Shown: in pieces, positions 35,538 through 44,781 of the stretch
Layout: the number at the start of each line of letters is the position of its first letter
Numbering within the stretch: the stretch's first letter is position 1
Assembly (NCBI GenBank): GCA_902599045.1
Contig: CACKEA010000004.1
Location: 1 to 64,000, forward strand
Direction of reading: 5' to 3'
Length of the DNA stretch: 64,000 nt
Origin: an uncultured Alphaproteobacteria bacterium
GTDB taxonomy: Bacteria; Pseudomonadota; Alphaproteobacteria; HIMB59
Position numbers and translations under genes: made by a program
Notes under the pieces: model-generated
What the model was told of the DNA's origin: nothing
The model's input: only the letters and a program-made list of their open reading frames with translations
Database searches by the model: none

Positions 35538-35951
35538 ATGGGTCATAGTTATTTTATTGAATGTCAAAAATGTGATTACAAATCTGAGGAGATTACCATG
35601 GGTGTGGGCTTTATGTTTGGAAATATTGATGACATCCTCCATGCACTCAGAGGTAATGACAAAAAAACAGTGCAACTTCTAAAGCACCGAAAACAAATTC
35701 ACACACATTACTCACGAGGATACTCCCTATATCAGTGTACTAGTTGCCATTCATTAGAGAACAAGTGTCACCTGACATTGTACAACCAACAAGGAGATCT
35801 TGTATTTCAAACAGACTCGTATTGCCGGTCATGTCAAAAGGCAAGAGAGTACATGCCAGAGGATAGTGATAATGAAACTATCCCAGATCTTTGCTGTCCT
35901 AAATGTCACCAGCAAGACCTTCAAGTCCTACTAGGAATACTTTGGGACTGA
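35538..35951 (+). CDS. Multi-zinc-ribbon protein
   Basis: 137 residues from the ATG at 35538; an earlier in-frame ATG lies inside the tRNA-like element and is unlikely. Four CxxC pairs are visible: CQKC, CTSC, CRSC and CPKC. It has no signal peptide and is probably cytoplasmic, binding two zinc ions. The function is unknown. The stop overlaps the next start by 1 bp (TGATG). Confidence 0.6.
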   Translation: MGHSYFIECQKCDYKSEEITMGVGFMFGNIDDILHALRGNDKKTVQLLKHRKQIHTHYSRGYSLYQCTSCHSLENKCHLTLYNQQGDLVFQTDSYCRSCQKAREYMPEDSDNETIPDLCCPKCHQQDLQVLLGILWD

Positions 35952-36493
35952 TGTACTATTCAAAGATGATATTTAAATATATTTTAATTCTCTCCATTTG
36001 GCTGACACCAACCTTCCTTCTAGCGGATCCATGGCAAATAGATCAAGATGAAAATTTCATTACTTTAAAAAAAAATGGCGAAATTCAACATGGAAATAAT
36101 ATTCACTTTAATTTTGACAAGGACAACGGCTGCAAATTTAATGTTTTTTTCTTCATTTACACCATGCAAGACAACCCATCACCTTTAGAGGAAATCTTTG
36201 AAGATCCACAAATTTATTTGAATTTTGGTGGTCAAGATATCCTTGCGAGCGTTGGCTTTACGTCACCATTTGGCCTTGGAGAAATTGCGGGCATCTACGT
36301 CGCTACAAACATTCCTCTATCAAAGGATTTCATCCAAATGAATGAAGATATGCTGCAAGACAATTTAATGACCATGACCATACAAAAAGAGTATGCAAAA
36401 TATTTTGATATCCCTGAAGAAAATTGGAGTTTTGAAAATTTTGGAGACAAAATGCACGAAGCTCATAATACCTGCATAGCTAATCAAGTTTAA
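35951..36493 (+). CDS. Exported protein of unknown function
   Basis: About 180 residues with signal peptide (MIFKYILILSIWLTPTFLLA from ATG 35966, or five residues longer from 35951). The mature start DPWQIDQDENFITLKKNGEI aligns by pattern with the protein at 34382-35152, including the single Cys (NGCKFNVFFFIYT) and a terminal helix with Cys (AHNTC). Probably a paralogue. No known family. Confidence 0.6.
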   Translation: MYYSKMIFKYILILSIWLTPTFLLADPWQIDQDENFITLKKNGEIQHGNNIHFNFDKDNGCKFNVFFFIYTMQDNPSPLEEIFEDPQIYLNFGGQDILASVGFTSPFGLGEIAGIYVATNIPLSKDFIQMNEDMLQDNLMTMTIQKEYAKYFDIPEENWSFENFGDKMHEAHNTCIANQV

Positions 36494-36555
36494 AATTTCC
36501 TAACATGTTAGGTAAAGATTTAAATTAATCTTATTTGCATAAATCTATAAAGGGA

Positions 36556-36729
36556 TTATTGTTTTTTTTGAAATAATTTATAACCAACGACTATCAAAAT
36601 AATCCAAAAAACAAATCTTACCAATGTAGCTGTGTTTATACCTATAGCAGATATCGTTACTATTTCAAATAGCATAGATATAACACCAAGTATGCATATA
36701 ATAAGACCTAAAGCTCTAATTAAACCCAT
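36556..36729 (-). CDS. 57-residue two-helix membrane protein
   Basis: Start ATG at 36729, stop TAA at 36556-36558. Two hydrophobic segments (about 3-20 and 37-51) are followed by a basic tail KLFQKKQ. It lies 15 bp after the stop of the gene at 36745-37722 on the same strand. No family is recognised; the length and low complexity mean it could be spurious. Confidence 0.45.
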   Translation of the reverse strand: MGLIRALGLIICILGVISMLFEIVTISAIGINTATLVRFVFWIILIVVGYKLFQKKQ

Positions 36730-36744
36730 TACCAAAAAAATATT

Positions 36745-37722
36745 TTAATTTTTAAAGTCATTCAATTCTTTTATTTGTACTTCATATTTTTTTTTAAGAC
36801 TATCTAAGTCTCTTTGAGATAAGAAATCCCACTCATTGGCATCTATAAAAATTGATAAACTGTTACTTGCTTCTTTAAGAAACCTATTAATGTCATTGGT
36901 AAATGTAAGAAATGATTTGTTATACTGTGTTAAAGTTGTTTGGAAATCCCAGAATTCTAGTGGAAAGTCAGTTAACTCCGATTCTTCAAAAGTTTTTATA
37001 AACTCTCCTTTTTTGAATATGCCATATGTAATATCAGAACCATTAATAATTCTTACACCATAACCATCAAAAATACCTAATTCATTGATTTGTGTAATAT
37101 ATGAAACCCGATAATCGTTATTAAGAGTTGATTTTGTGATTTCAAAATAAAAACTTTTATCAGAATAATTCAATTGATCATCCACATAATATAACTTTTG
37201 AACAAGTCGATCATTTTTTTGGTCATAATAAGCTTCTTTTACTGGGTAGGATGTGTCAACTTCGTTATTTTTAAATAGATAAGTACGGGACAATTCACTT
37301 GGATCCTCTATATCATATATTTTTAATCCTAGACCATTCCTTTTAGCTTTCTTGTGCTCACTTATTTCAACATAATTTTCTTTTTGATAGTAACCTAAAC
37401 TATTCATAGAACCATCTTCAAGATAAGAAATTAACATTGCTCCTGTATTGAATAATTGAAGAGTATAGCCATTAAATTTATTATTTTTAACATGAGAGAA
37501 CCATTTGTTATTATTTTCTTCACAATAGGCTAAACCAAATAGAGAGTCATTATTTATCGTTTCCTCTTCTGAACAAATAAACCCATTTCCTTCGAATATT
37601 TTGCCATATGAGTTGAATGAAGAAAAAATTAAAATTATTTTTAAAAGTAATAAAACTAAAAAATTAATTTTTTTAGTTTCTTTCTTTTTTCTGTACATTT
37701 TGATTGGATAAACATTAAACAT
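36745..37722 (-). CDS. Exported protein with MORN-like motifs
   Basis: 325 residues with an N-terminal hydrophobic segment (residues 20-36) acting as signal or anchor. Several stretches resemble MORN repeats, for example NGYTLQLFNTGAMLISYLED and FDGYGVRIINGSDITYGIFK with a following KGEF. The C-terminal 80 residues are helical and charged. MORN proteins often bind lipids or act as scaffolds, but here the role is unknown. It is divergent from the DUF4344 gene. Confidence 0.55.
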   Translation of the reverse strand: MFNVYPIKMYRKKKETKKINFLVLLLLKIILIFSSFNSYGKIFEGNGFICSEEETINNDSLFGLAYCEENNNKWFSHVKNNKFNGYTLQLFNTGAMLISYLEDGSMNSLGYYQKENYVEISEHKKAKRNGLGLKIYDIEDPSELSRTYLFKNNEVDTSYPVKEAYYDQKNDRLVQKLYYVDDQLNYSDKSFYFEITKSTLNNDYRVSYITQINELGIFDGYGVRIINGSDITYGIFKKGEFIKTFEESELTDFPLEFWDFQTTLTQYNKSFLTFTNDINRFLKEASNSLSIFIDANEWDFLSQRDLDSLKKKYEVQIKELNDFKN

Positions 37723-37740
37723 TAATTAAGATTAATTCAA

Positions 37741-38634
37741 ATGAAAACCCTTATAGCTCTATTGTTATTAATTCCTAGTTTGAGTTTTACTGAAGTAAAC
37801 AAAAAAAATGAACAATCTTCAAATACTAATGAAGGTAGTGTCGTTGAAAAATATTTTGACGAAATATTAGAGTTTGCAGTATCAAATTCTGTTTCAACAT
37901 TAATGCACGAGATTGGTCATTACTATATTGATATATTAGATATACCAACTTTTGGACAAGAGGAGGATATGGCTGACAGTTTTATTTCGATGTATTTAAT
38001 TCACAAACCAGAGCAATATGATAACGATTACGAGTCTTATGAATATTACTCATTTCATGATCACAATTATATAAAAGGAATTGTTAATAATTTTTTCTAT
38101 TTAATATTATTGGGCAGAGATACTGAATATGTGTCTGGAGTTCATTCAAATGATAAAAAAAGGTTTTATAACATTATTTGTAGTATGAAAGATGGAAATC
38201 CTGATGTTTTTGAAGATTTCGTTTCATCAAGGGACATAAATTATGAATTAGATTATGACTGTGAGGAAGGAGTCCACACTCATATATGGAATTCATGGAA
38301 CTATTATTTTACTGATATGTGGATAGGAGATGGGACTGAATATAATGGAGAATTTATTTTAAATTTTGATGACCCAAAAATTGATAACACAGGTAATGTG
38401 ATAGATGCTCATCCTAGTTTATTAAAGGTAGAAATAGAAAAAGTATCAGAAAGATTATTTTACGACTTTCAAATTCAACTGCCAACTGATGTAAATATAA
38501 ATTTTAAGTATTGTGATGGCGAAATAAATGCATTCTATTATCCAGGATATTATGAAATTGATTTTTGTTATGAACTTTTTGAAGATTATCTTCACACAGC
38601 TTTAGATATTTATTATTTAAAAGAAAGTTTATGA
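37741..38634 (+). CDS. Putative exported metallopeptidase (DUF4344-like)
   Basis: 297 residues, signal peptide MKTLIALLLLIPSLSFTEV. The zinc motif HEIGHYYIDILDIP near residue 56 (HEXXH, then Asp) followed by GQEEDMADSFISMYL is the layout of DUF4344 putative metallopeptidases, where the ED/AD residues complete the metal site. Substrate unknown. It opens a rightward run of small exported proteins. Confidence 0.75.
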   Translation: MKTLIALLLLIPSLSFTEVNKKNEQSSNTNEGSVVEKYFDEILEFAVSNSVSTLMHEIGHYYIDILDIPTFGQEEDMADSFISMYLIHKPEQYDNDYESYEYYSFHDHNYIKGIVNNFFYLILLGRDTEYVSGVHSNDKKRFYNIICSMKDGNPDVFEDFVSSRDINYELDYDCEEGVHTHIWNSWNYYFTDMWIGDGTEYNGEFILNFDDPKIDNTGNVIDAHPSLLKVEIEKVSERLFYDFQIQLPTDVNINFKYCDGEINAFYYPGYYEIDFCYELFEDYLHTALDIYYLKESL

Positions 38635-38652
38635 TAATTGTAAAATTAAATT

Positions 38653-38946
38653 ATGAGTAAATTTTTAGTCTTAATCCTATTAATCCCTAGTTTGAGTTTA
38701 GGAAATGATAAAATATATTTAAATATAAAAGATTTTGTTACCTATAGTCTTTCAGCTAATAAGATGCTCTCTTTATGTAAAGAAAATCATGACGAAGAAA
38801 TGGGAAGAGATATTACACTTAATACACTTTACGCTGCATTAAATGAAAATTTAATAAATGAATTTCAAATGAATGATATAGAAACTTCTATAGTAAAAAT
38901 CGAAGAGGAAGCTGAGATAATCGTAAAAGATGAGGGATGTGATTAA
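38653..38946 (+). CDS. Small exported protein of unknown function
   Basis: 97 residues. The signal peptide MSKFLVLILLIPSLSLG is nearly the same, at DNA level too, as that of the gene at 37741. The 78-residue mature domain is helical with two Cys (LSLCKEN and the final GCD) and could form one disulfide. Not recognised; 18 bp after the metallopeptidase gene. Confidence 0.55.
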   Translation: MSKFLVLILLIPSLSLGNDKIYLNIKDFVTYSLSANKMLSLCKENHDEEMGRDITLNTLYAALNENLINEFQMNDIETSIVKIEEEAEIIVKDEGCD

Positions 38947-39004
38947 GCCACTTCTTTGGTTTATACTACTTACTATGATAAATTTTTAGAACTAAGAAAA
39001 TTTT

Positions 39005-39331
39005 TTGTTGAAGAAGGTTTATTTGACTAAAAATATATATAAATTTGCATTATTTTTAATATTAATTCCAAATTTATTATTCTCTTGGTCAATTGAAAAT
39101 ATTAAAGGCATGACTGACAATTGCATTGAGAAAAGCTCAATAGCGGCACCTCAGTTTTCAGATGAATTTATATTAGAATACTGCGAATGCGGAACAATAC
39201 TTTTAAAGAATTCCATGACATGGTCTGAACTTTTATCTTTATATGAGTCTAATCGAAGTCTTTTTGAAGAAAAAATAGATAATAATGGAACCATTTGTGC
39301 TGAAAAACTTTTGAGTCAAGGTAAAAAATAA
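39005..39331 (+). CDS. Small exported protein of unknown function
   Basis: 108 residues from a TTG at 39005 (a second TTG at 39008 is possible). The signal segment is YKFALFLILIPNLLFSW. The mature domain has four Cys in DNCIEK, EYCECG and TICAEK, which suggests two disulfides. No family is recognised. Confidence 0.52.
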   Translation: MLKKVYLTKNIYKFALFLILIPNLLFSWSIENIKGMTDNCIEKSSIAAPQFSDEFILEYCECGTILLKNSMTWSELLSLYESNRSLFEEKIDNNGTICAEKLLSQGKK

Positions 39332-39359
39332 TAATGAAGAAGAATATATTTCTTAAAAT

Positions 39360-39401
39360 TTGAAAACTCTTTTAGGCCTAATTATATCCACATTTTATTA
39401 A
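39360..39401 (+). pseudogene. Second signal-peptide remnant
   Basis: A 13-codon frame from TTG reads MKTLLGLIISTFY and stops. It has the same MKTL start and hydrophobic run as the gene at 37741. It probably marks another broken exported-protein gene in the array. Confidence 0.35.
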
Positions 39402-39465
39402 CAGTTAAATTTTAAGTCTGTGTCCTCTTATAAAGGGCAATGCTAAAATTTTATTGAGGAGAGTA

Positions 39466-39750
39466 ATGAGTTTTTTTAATTCAAAAATATTATTGAATAT
39501 AGTTTTTATTTTTTTGCTTTTATATCTTGCTTACCACACTCTTCACGGTAGGTATAATATCCAAAATTATCTTATAAATAAGTTTGAATTAAAATTATTT
39601 CAAGACTTCCATTATAATTTAAAACAAAAATCATTGGCCATCGATATGGATTTGAAAGCATTGTACTATGAAAAAGATGATTTTTTAGATGAGCTTTCAA
39701 AACAATTTTCTGAACCTGAAGATGGAGAGACATTATTAAAATTAGACTAA
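39466..39750 (+). CDS. FtsB/DivIC-like septum formation initiator
   Basis: 94 residues from the ATG at 39466, which has GAGGAG just upstream. One N-terminal membrane helix (about 8-25) is followed by YHTLHGRYNIQNYL and a coiled-coil-like stretch ending in DDFLDELSKQF, matching the alphaproteobacterial septum formation initiator family. These proteins help assemble the divisome. The gene is usually next to eno and pdhA; here it stands alone among exported hypotheticals, so it may be a displaced or second copy. Confidence 0.6.
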   Translation: MSFFNSKILLNIVFIFLLLYLAYHTLHGRYNIQNYLINKFELKLFQDFHYNLKQKSLAIDMDLKALYYEKDDFLDELSKQFSEPEDGETLLKLD

Positions 39751-39840
39751 TAAAAACTTATGGGGTATCAAAAAAGCTTGATAAGAGGATCGATAATAAA
39801 GTTACATTACAAAGACAAAAAATATTAATAAATTGTTCTA

Positions 39841-41538
39841 ATGCTTAAATTTATTTTCTTTTTATTATTTGTAATCTCTTCTTCAATTTCTGCTAGCGAA
39901 AAAAAAGACAATGTATTATTAGAAGCAAAACAATTAATTTCAAGTGGCAGTATTCAAGAGGCAATTGATTTGTTGATACCATATTCAAAAAAAGTTGATG
40001 ATAAATATGCAGAAAAAATTCAATTAGAATTAAGTTATTTATTTTGGACTCAACTAGAGGATTATGAAAATGCTGCATACTGGGCAGAACTATGTGCTAT
40101 GAAAGGAAACGTTGATTGTCAGTATAATTTAGGTGCTATTTTTGAGGAGCATCTTATCGATTTTGAAAAATCTGCCTACTGGTATCATAAGTGTGCTGAA
40201 AATAATGATGCAATTTGTCAAGGCACTCTGGGTTATTTTTATGATAATGGCCTCATTGGTTTGGAGGCAAACTCTAAGATTGCATTAAAGTGGCACTTAT
40301 TAGCTGCTGAACAAAATTTATCTAATTCTTTAACAACTATTGCTTCCTATTATTTAGATGGGGTAGTTCTTGATCAAAATTACAAAAAAGCTTTTGAGTT
40401 TTATCATCGTGGTGCAGAGTCAAATTTTGGAAATCCTGAAAGAGCAATTTATGGACTTGCACTTATGTATGAAAAGGGACTTGGGACAAAAGTAAATTAT
40501 GATGAGGCAAAAAAACTATATATTAAAGCAGATGAAGGTGGACATGAATATGCTTTGAACAGAAAAGATGCTCTCGAGGGCGATGTTGTAAAAGCATTAT
40601 GGCTAGCTTCATTATACAAAACAGGTTCTGAAATTGATTTAGGATTGCCTATAGACTATGAGGAGTCTGCTTTTTTTTATAAAATAGCAGAATATAAAGG
40701 TAGTTCTGACTCTCAAGGATTTAATGAATTATATGCATTAATGAGGTTAGACGAGGACGATGGTCATCATTTGCAGTGGGACAAGGCTGCTGAAAGATTT
40801 GAAATCTGGAAATTAAATTTAGGCTTTGATGATCAAGATACGCTCAATGATATTACACAGTATATTATAAATCATACTGGTACCGCTTCTTATATTAATC
40901 AAAATTTTTTAATTACAAACAAACACATTACACACCTAGATGATAATTATACAAAAAAATGTAAAAAAATAATTGGTTACGACCCCTATAGAAATAATTA
41001 CGAGGAATATGAAATTTTTAATACCGAGTATCTCCCAAAATCATTAGATATCGATTTGATTTATAATCCAAGTGGAATAGATGTTAATGAAATATCGATT
41101 TACAAAGGAAAGCCTAAGCTGGGCGAAGATATTATAGCAATAGGTTTCCCTCAAGGCGATTATTTGTCTAAATACCCCAAAGTGACATCAGGTTTAGTAT
41201 CTAGTGATTTTGGATATGAAAATAATCCTGATGAGTTTATGACTGATGCGACCAGTTATCAAGGAAGCAGTGGTAGCCCAATATTCAATAAATCAGATCA
41301 ATTAATTGGAATATTGTATGGTGGTCCAAATCACTTGTTAGCAAATTTCGACGACTCTGGGATAACTGACCCAAATTTAGCATTTGTTGTCCAATCTCAA
41401 TATATTATTGATTTTTTAAAGGCAAATGAAATTAAATACACCGAAACTCAAAAAAATCAATATTTTCAAACATCTGAGATAGTTGAAAATAATATTAATA
41501 GATTAAGATTTATTGAGTGTTATGATAAAATTCAATAA
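39841..41538 (+). CDS. Exported Sel1-repeat / trypsin-like protease fusion
   Basis: 565 residues with signal peptide (about 1-18). Residues 70-285 contain Sel1-type repeats (AAYWAELCAMKGNVDCQYNL, SAYWYHKCAENNDAICQGTL and AFEFYHRGAESNFG). Residues 340-535 form a trypsin-like domain: LITNKHI with His362, SLDIDLIY with Asp403 or Asp405, and GSSGSP (475-480) with Ser477 as nucleophile, followed by QLIGILYGG. Sel1 repeats usually bind partners, so this may be a protease with built-in recruitment. Confidence 0.78.
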   Translation: MLKFIFFLLFVISSSISASEKKDNVLLEAKQLISSGSIQEAIDLLIPYSKKVDDKYAEKIQLELSYLFWTQLEDYENAAYWAELCAMKGNVDCQYNLGAIFEEHLIDFEKSAYWYHKCAENNDAICQGTLGYFYDNGLIGLEANSKIALKWHLLAAEQNLSNSLTTIASYYLDGVVLDQNYKKAFEFYHRGAESNFGNPERAIYGLALMYEKGLGTKVNYDEAKKLYIKADEGGHEYALNRKDALEGDVVKALWLASLYKTGSEIDLGLPIDYEESAFFYKIAEYKGSSDSQGFNELYALMRLDEDDGHHLQWDKAAERFEIWKLNLGFDDQDTLNDITQYIINHTGTASYINQNFLITNKHITHLDDNYTKKCKKIIGYDPYRNNYEEYEIFNTEYLPKSLDIDLIYNPSGIDVNEISIYKGKPKLGEDIIAIGFPQGDYLSKYPKVTSGLVSSDFGYENNPDEFMTDATSYQGSSGSPIFNKSDQLIGILYGGPNHLLANFDDSGITDPNLAFVVQSQYIIDFLKANEIKYTETQKNQYFQTSEIVENNINRLRFIECYDKIQ

Positions 41539-41550
41539 AATTTTAGTACT

Positions 41551-42588
41551 ATGAGTATAAAGAAACTAGTTTTTATTTTTATTTTTTGTTCTTCCATATC
41601 ATATTCTCAAATTGATAAGACCTATTACTCTGCCGAAGAACTCTACGAAAAAATTGAAAGTCTAGAATGGCAGTACAGCACTGAACAGCCAATCGTAAAA
41701 GATGATAACTCCAAATCTTATATAGATTTACGAAACTTTCCTGATGTTAGATATTTGGTAGATACCAATCAAGCAAAACAATATGAATTTTGGATTAACG
41801 GATATGAGGCAGAACAAACGAAATTTATTTTTCAAATATTCCCCTCAGAAGATAAAACAAATTACGACTCAATTTTTTTATATGTAGATTTATTTAACAA
41901 TGTTGGATACGTCGATGGAAAGAGTTGGGCAAATGTGAATCCTACTCAAGAACTAAAAAAAAAATGGGAATCTCAACAAAAACAAAATGAGGAAATCATT
42001 GCAAATGGTTATAAACCTGTCACTAAACTTGAATGGTATATAGAACCTACTTTTAAATCGGATAAAGGGTACGTATATCAATCCTTTAAGGTACACTATG
42101 ATGATTATTATGTTTATAACACTTGGTTATATCTTCTGGGAAGAAATGGTTATCAATTTATGAGCTTAGTCTTTGATGAGGATGTATCTAAATATGTTGA
42201 TGAATCTTTTATTAATAAAGTTTTAGATAGTATTGTGTTTGAAGAGGGGAACGCTTACTATGAATTTAAGGAGGGTGATGAAGTATCTTCAACAAGTGCA
42301 GCTGACCTGGTTACAACTGAGGAAGAAAAGGAATTAATAAGCCTAATTTCCACTGAATTATTATGTGTTGATGTAACATCTCCTAATCAGAGAAGCACAG
42401 AAATAAGCGAATTACATGAAGGAATGATATTAGGCTTAGTATCCGGGTATAATATTTATGATTACCTTATACAGGGTGAAGATGGCTATGAGGGTACCCC
42501 CGAAAATTTACTTAATCAGGTAATTGACTATTGTAAAAAAAATCCAAGTGATAGTTTGGTAATTTCGGTGTTGAAATCTATAAGATGA
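41551..42588 (+). CDS. Exported protein with C-terminal Rap1a/Tai-like domain
   Basis: 345 residues, signal peptide MSIKKLVFIFIFCSSISYS. The central part (about 25-240) is beta-rich and unrecognised. The last 80 residues (ELHEGMILGLVSGYNIYDYL, then TPENLLNQVIDYCKKNP) resemble Rap1a/Tai immunity-type domains, including the Cys pair (LLCVDV and DYCKKNP). In most genomes this domain is a small periplasmic protein of its own. It overlaps the next gene by 4 bp. Confidence 0.55.
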   Translation: MSIKKLVFIFIFCSSISYSQIDKTYYSAEELYEKIESLEWQYSTEQPIVKDDNSKSYIDLRNFPDVRYLVDTNQAKQYEFWINGYEAEQTKFIFQIFPSEDKTNYDSIFLYVDLFNNVGYVDGKSWANVNPTQELKKKWESQQKQNEEIIANGYKPVTKLEWYIEPTFKSDKGYVYQSFKVHYDDYYVYNTWLYLLGRNGYQFMSLVFDEDVSKYVDESFINKVLDSIVFEEGNAYYEFKEGDEVSSTSAADLVTTEEEKELISLISTELLCVDVTSPNQRSTEISELHEGMILGLVSGYNIYDYLIQGEDGYEGTPENLLNQVIDYCKKNPSDSLVISVLKSIR

Positions 42589-42968
42589 TAAAAGCTATTT
42601 TATTTTTTGTTTTATTTATACCTAGTTTAAGTTTTTCTAAAGATGATACGTATTCATGTAAATTTTTAAAACATTATGATACTACTTTTGATTACCCCCA
42701 AAATATAACAATTAAAATTAACTTTCAGGATCAAATATTAATTAGTTATATTGAAGATAATCAAGATTTAACAGATTCATATTTTTGCAAAAATTGTAGT
42801 TCTCCCTCTAGTAGGATAGATATTTGGACTATTCGTTACGATCCTTGGTCACTTGATCAAACTCATTTCCAAAATGCCAGAGTATTTGAAATATATGCAG
42901 AAGATTTAGTCGGGCATTTATGGAGGCCTGCACAAAATGGAGTCGATTATCAGTGTAAGATTTCATAA
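42585..42968 (+). CDS. Exported Cys-rich protein of unknown function
   Basis: 127 residues with signal peptide MIKAILFFVLFIPSLSFS, of the shared IPSLSF type. The mature domain has Cys in YSCKFL, YFCKNCSS and YQCKIS. Beta-rich by appearance. It is coupled to the upstream gene (ATGA overlap). Not recognised; the layout is similar to 43623-44027. Confidence 0.55.
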   Translation: MIKAILFFVLFIPSLSFSKDDTYSCKFLKHYDTTFDYPQNITIKINFQDQILISYIEDNQDLTDSYFCKNCSSPSSRIDIWTIRYDPWSLDQTHFQNARVFEIYAEDLVGHLWRPAQNGVDYQCKIS

Positions 42969-42986
42969 TCACTTTTTATTGAAAAA

Positions 42987-43616
42987 ATGTTTTTAATATT
43001 TGGCACTTCCGGTTCTACTTCAGTTCAAGACTCAGGCCAATTTTATTGTCCAGAATGCGATGATTACAAAAATTATGAACATAAAAAAGTTCAAAAAAAA
43101 GCATCTTTATTTTTTATTCCATTGGTTCCTATTGAGGACTTGGGAGATTACGTCGAGTGCCAAGACTGTAAAGCTACTTACAAGAAATCTGTATTAGATC
43201 ACGATCCCAAAGCTGAGGAAGAAAAAATTAGATCTTTATATTACTTTGGCACACTAGATATTATGATTAGCATAGCTCATGCTGATGGTGTCTTATTAAA
43301 AGAGGAAATCACAGAGATTAGAAATACCTTTGAAAGCATAATTGGCAGCGAGGTATCAGAGGAATTTCTTAATCAACAAATTGAAAAATCTAAAGAAACA
43401 AATTATTCACCTGTTCAGGTTGCAAGTGCTTTAGCCGCCCACTTAAATGACGTGGGAAAAGAGAGAGTACTAAGAGGAGCTATTGCCATCTCTAAAGCAG
43501 ATGGTGTAATACAAAATGAAGAACTTGTTATGCTACATGATATTTCTAAAGCTCTTTTATTGCCTAAAACTTATGCCAATGGTATCTTTGGAGAAGAGGA
43601 AGTGAAATTAATTTAA
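42987..43616 (+). CDS. Zinc-ribbon plus TerB-like protein
   Basis: 209 residues, no signal peptide. An N-terminal zinc ribbon (CPEC near 22-25, CQDC near 60-63) is followed by a TerB/DjlA-type helical domain: DIMISIAHADGVLLKEEITE near 80-99 and a repeat RGAIAISKADGVIQNEELVM near 160-179. TerB domains bind metal through acidic residues and occur in stress and tellurite-type systems. Start ATG 42987. Confidence 0.7.
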   Translation: MFLIFGTSGSTSVQDSGQFYCPECDDYKNYEHKKVQKKASLFFIPLVPIEDLGDYVECQDCKATYKKSVLDHDPKAEEEKIRSLYYFGTLDIMISIAHADGVLLKEEITEIRNTFESIIGSEVSEEFLNQQIEKSKETNYSPVQVASALAAHLNDVGKERVLRGAIAISKADGVIQNEELVMLHDISKALLLPKTYANGIFGEEEVKLI

Positions 43617-43622
43617 TAAAAA

Positions 43623-44027
43623 ATGATTAAATATCTGATTGGTATCCTTATTTTTATTTGTGGAAGTTTGGTAGCTCAAGAGGAGTTATTTACTTGTAAT
43701 GATATTGATAGTGGGGGATTTTATTATAATGGTAGCGAGTATAAATTAACCCTTTTTAATTTAAGTCAATTTGACATCAAAATTGACTTTGACAATAGAA
43801 CAATTGAAAGTTCTGATTTACTTTTTGAACAAGCATACTGTCTTGATAATTCTAAGAACCTAGCTCTATTAACATGTAGTAATCGTTATGGTCAGACATT
43901 TATGATTAATGCATTAAATTATGAGTTTACTTACTCTACTATTTTTGGTCATGTGGGCGATGGACCAAGTGATAGTGGTTACGCTGATTCTATTGGGGTT
44001 AGATTTGGCACTTGTAGAGAAATTTAA
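43623..44027 (+). CDS. Exported protein of unknown function
   Basis: 134 residues, signal peptide MIKYLIGILIFICGSLVAQ. The mature domain has Cys in FTCNDI, AYCLDN, LTCSNR and GTCREI, enough for two disulfides, with a GFYYNGSEYKLTLF segment typical of small periplasmic beta proteins. No named family. It lies 6 bp after the TerB-like gene. Confidence 0.55.
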   Translation: MIKYLIGILIFICGSLVAQEELFTCNDIDSGGFYYNGSEYKLTLFNLSQFDIKIDFDNRTIESSDLLFEQAYCLDNSKNLALLTCSNRYGQTFMINALNYEFTYSTIFGHVGDGPSDSGYADSIGVRFGTCREI

Positions 44028-44074
44028 ATTAATAAAATACAAACCTCTAAATATATTTTTTCCAAATTAGTGAA

Positions 44075-44773
44075 ATGATAAAAATTCTATTACCATTATT
44101 ATTAATTTTCTTAATATATTTTCCTTATATCTACGTTCGCTACATATATCAAAATTATAATAAATCATTAGATTTAATGCCTTTTAAAGGAAGAGAATTT
44201 GCTGATAAAATACTCAATGAACAAGGACTTAAAGAGATACAAATTGAGCCACAAAAAGCCACTTTGCAAAATTTTTATAATCCTAGAAATAAATCAATAG
44301 GAATTGAGAGTGATTTATTAAATAAAAAAAGTCTTACAGCACTTTCTATTATTGCTCATGAAGTAGGACATGCAATACAGCATAAAGAAAATTATAAACC
44401 CTTAATACAAAGACATGAGCTACTCGAAAAGACAGTTGTTTTTCGAACAATCGGATCCTCTATTGTAACGCTAGGAGTTGGTCCAATATTTGCTTTTACT
44501 AATAGTTTTTCTTTCACTTTAATCGCTACGGTTATCGCTCTTCTTTTTTTCTGCATTGAGATTTTTATTAATCTATTTACTTTAAAATGTGAATACGATG
44601 CAAGTTTTAATCGGGCAATGCCAATTTTAAAAGAAAATGTTCCCAGCGAATATATAGATCAGTGTAAAAAAGTTTTAAATGCCGCCGCTCTCACATATGT
44701 TGCAAATTCTATAATTCGAGTTTTATCACTAAGAAATTTCTTTTTTATTTTCTTACGTCTACTAAAACGTTAA
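44075..44773 (+). CDS. YugP-family zinc metallopeptidase
   Basis: 232-residue membrane protein of the neutral zinc metallopeptidase family (Zn_peptidase_2). An N-terminal helix precedes the zinc motif IIAHEVGHAIQH (HEVGH near 107-111), two hydrophobic helices, then CEYDASFNRAM, where the Glu is the third ligand and the DASxRA block is family-typical. The fold places the active site on the membrane's cytoplasmic side. Substrate unknown. Confidence 0.8.
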   Translation: MIKILLPLLLIFLIYFPYIYVRYIYQNYNKSLDLMPFKGREFADKILNEQGLKEIQIEPQKATLQNFYNPRNKSIGIESDLLNKKSLTALSIIAHEVGHAIQHKENYKPLIQRHELLEKTVVFRTIGSSIVTLGVGPIFAFTNSFSFTLIATVIALLFFCIEIFINLFTLKCEYDASFNRAMPILKENVPSEYIDQCKKVLNAAALTYVANSIIRVLSLRNFFFIFLRLLKR

Positions 44774-44781
44774 AATTAATT

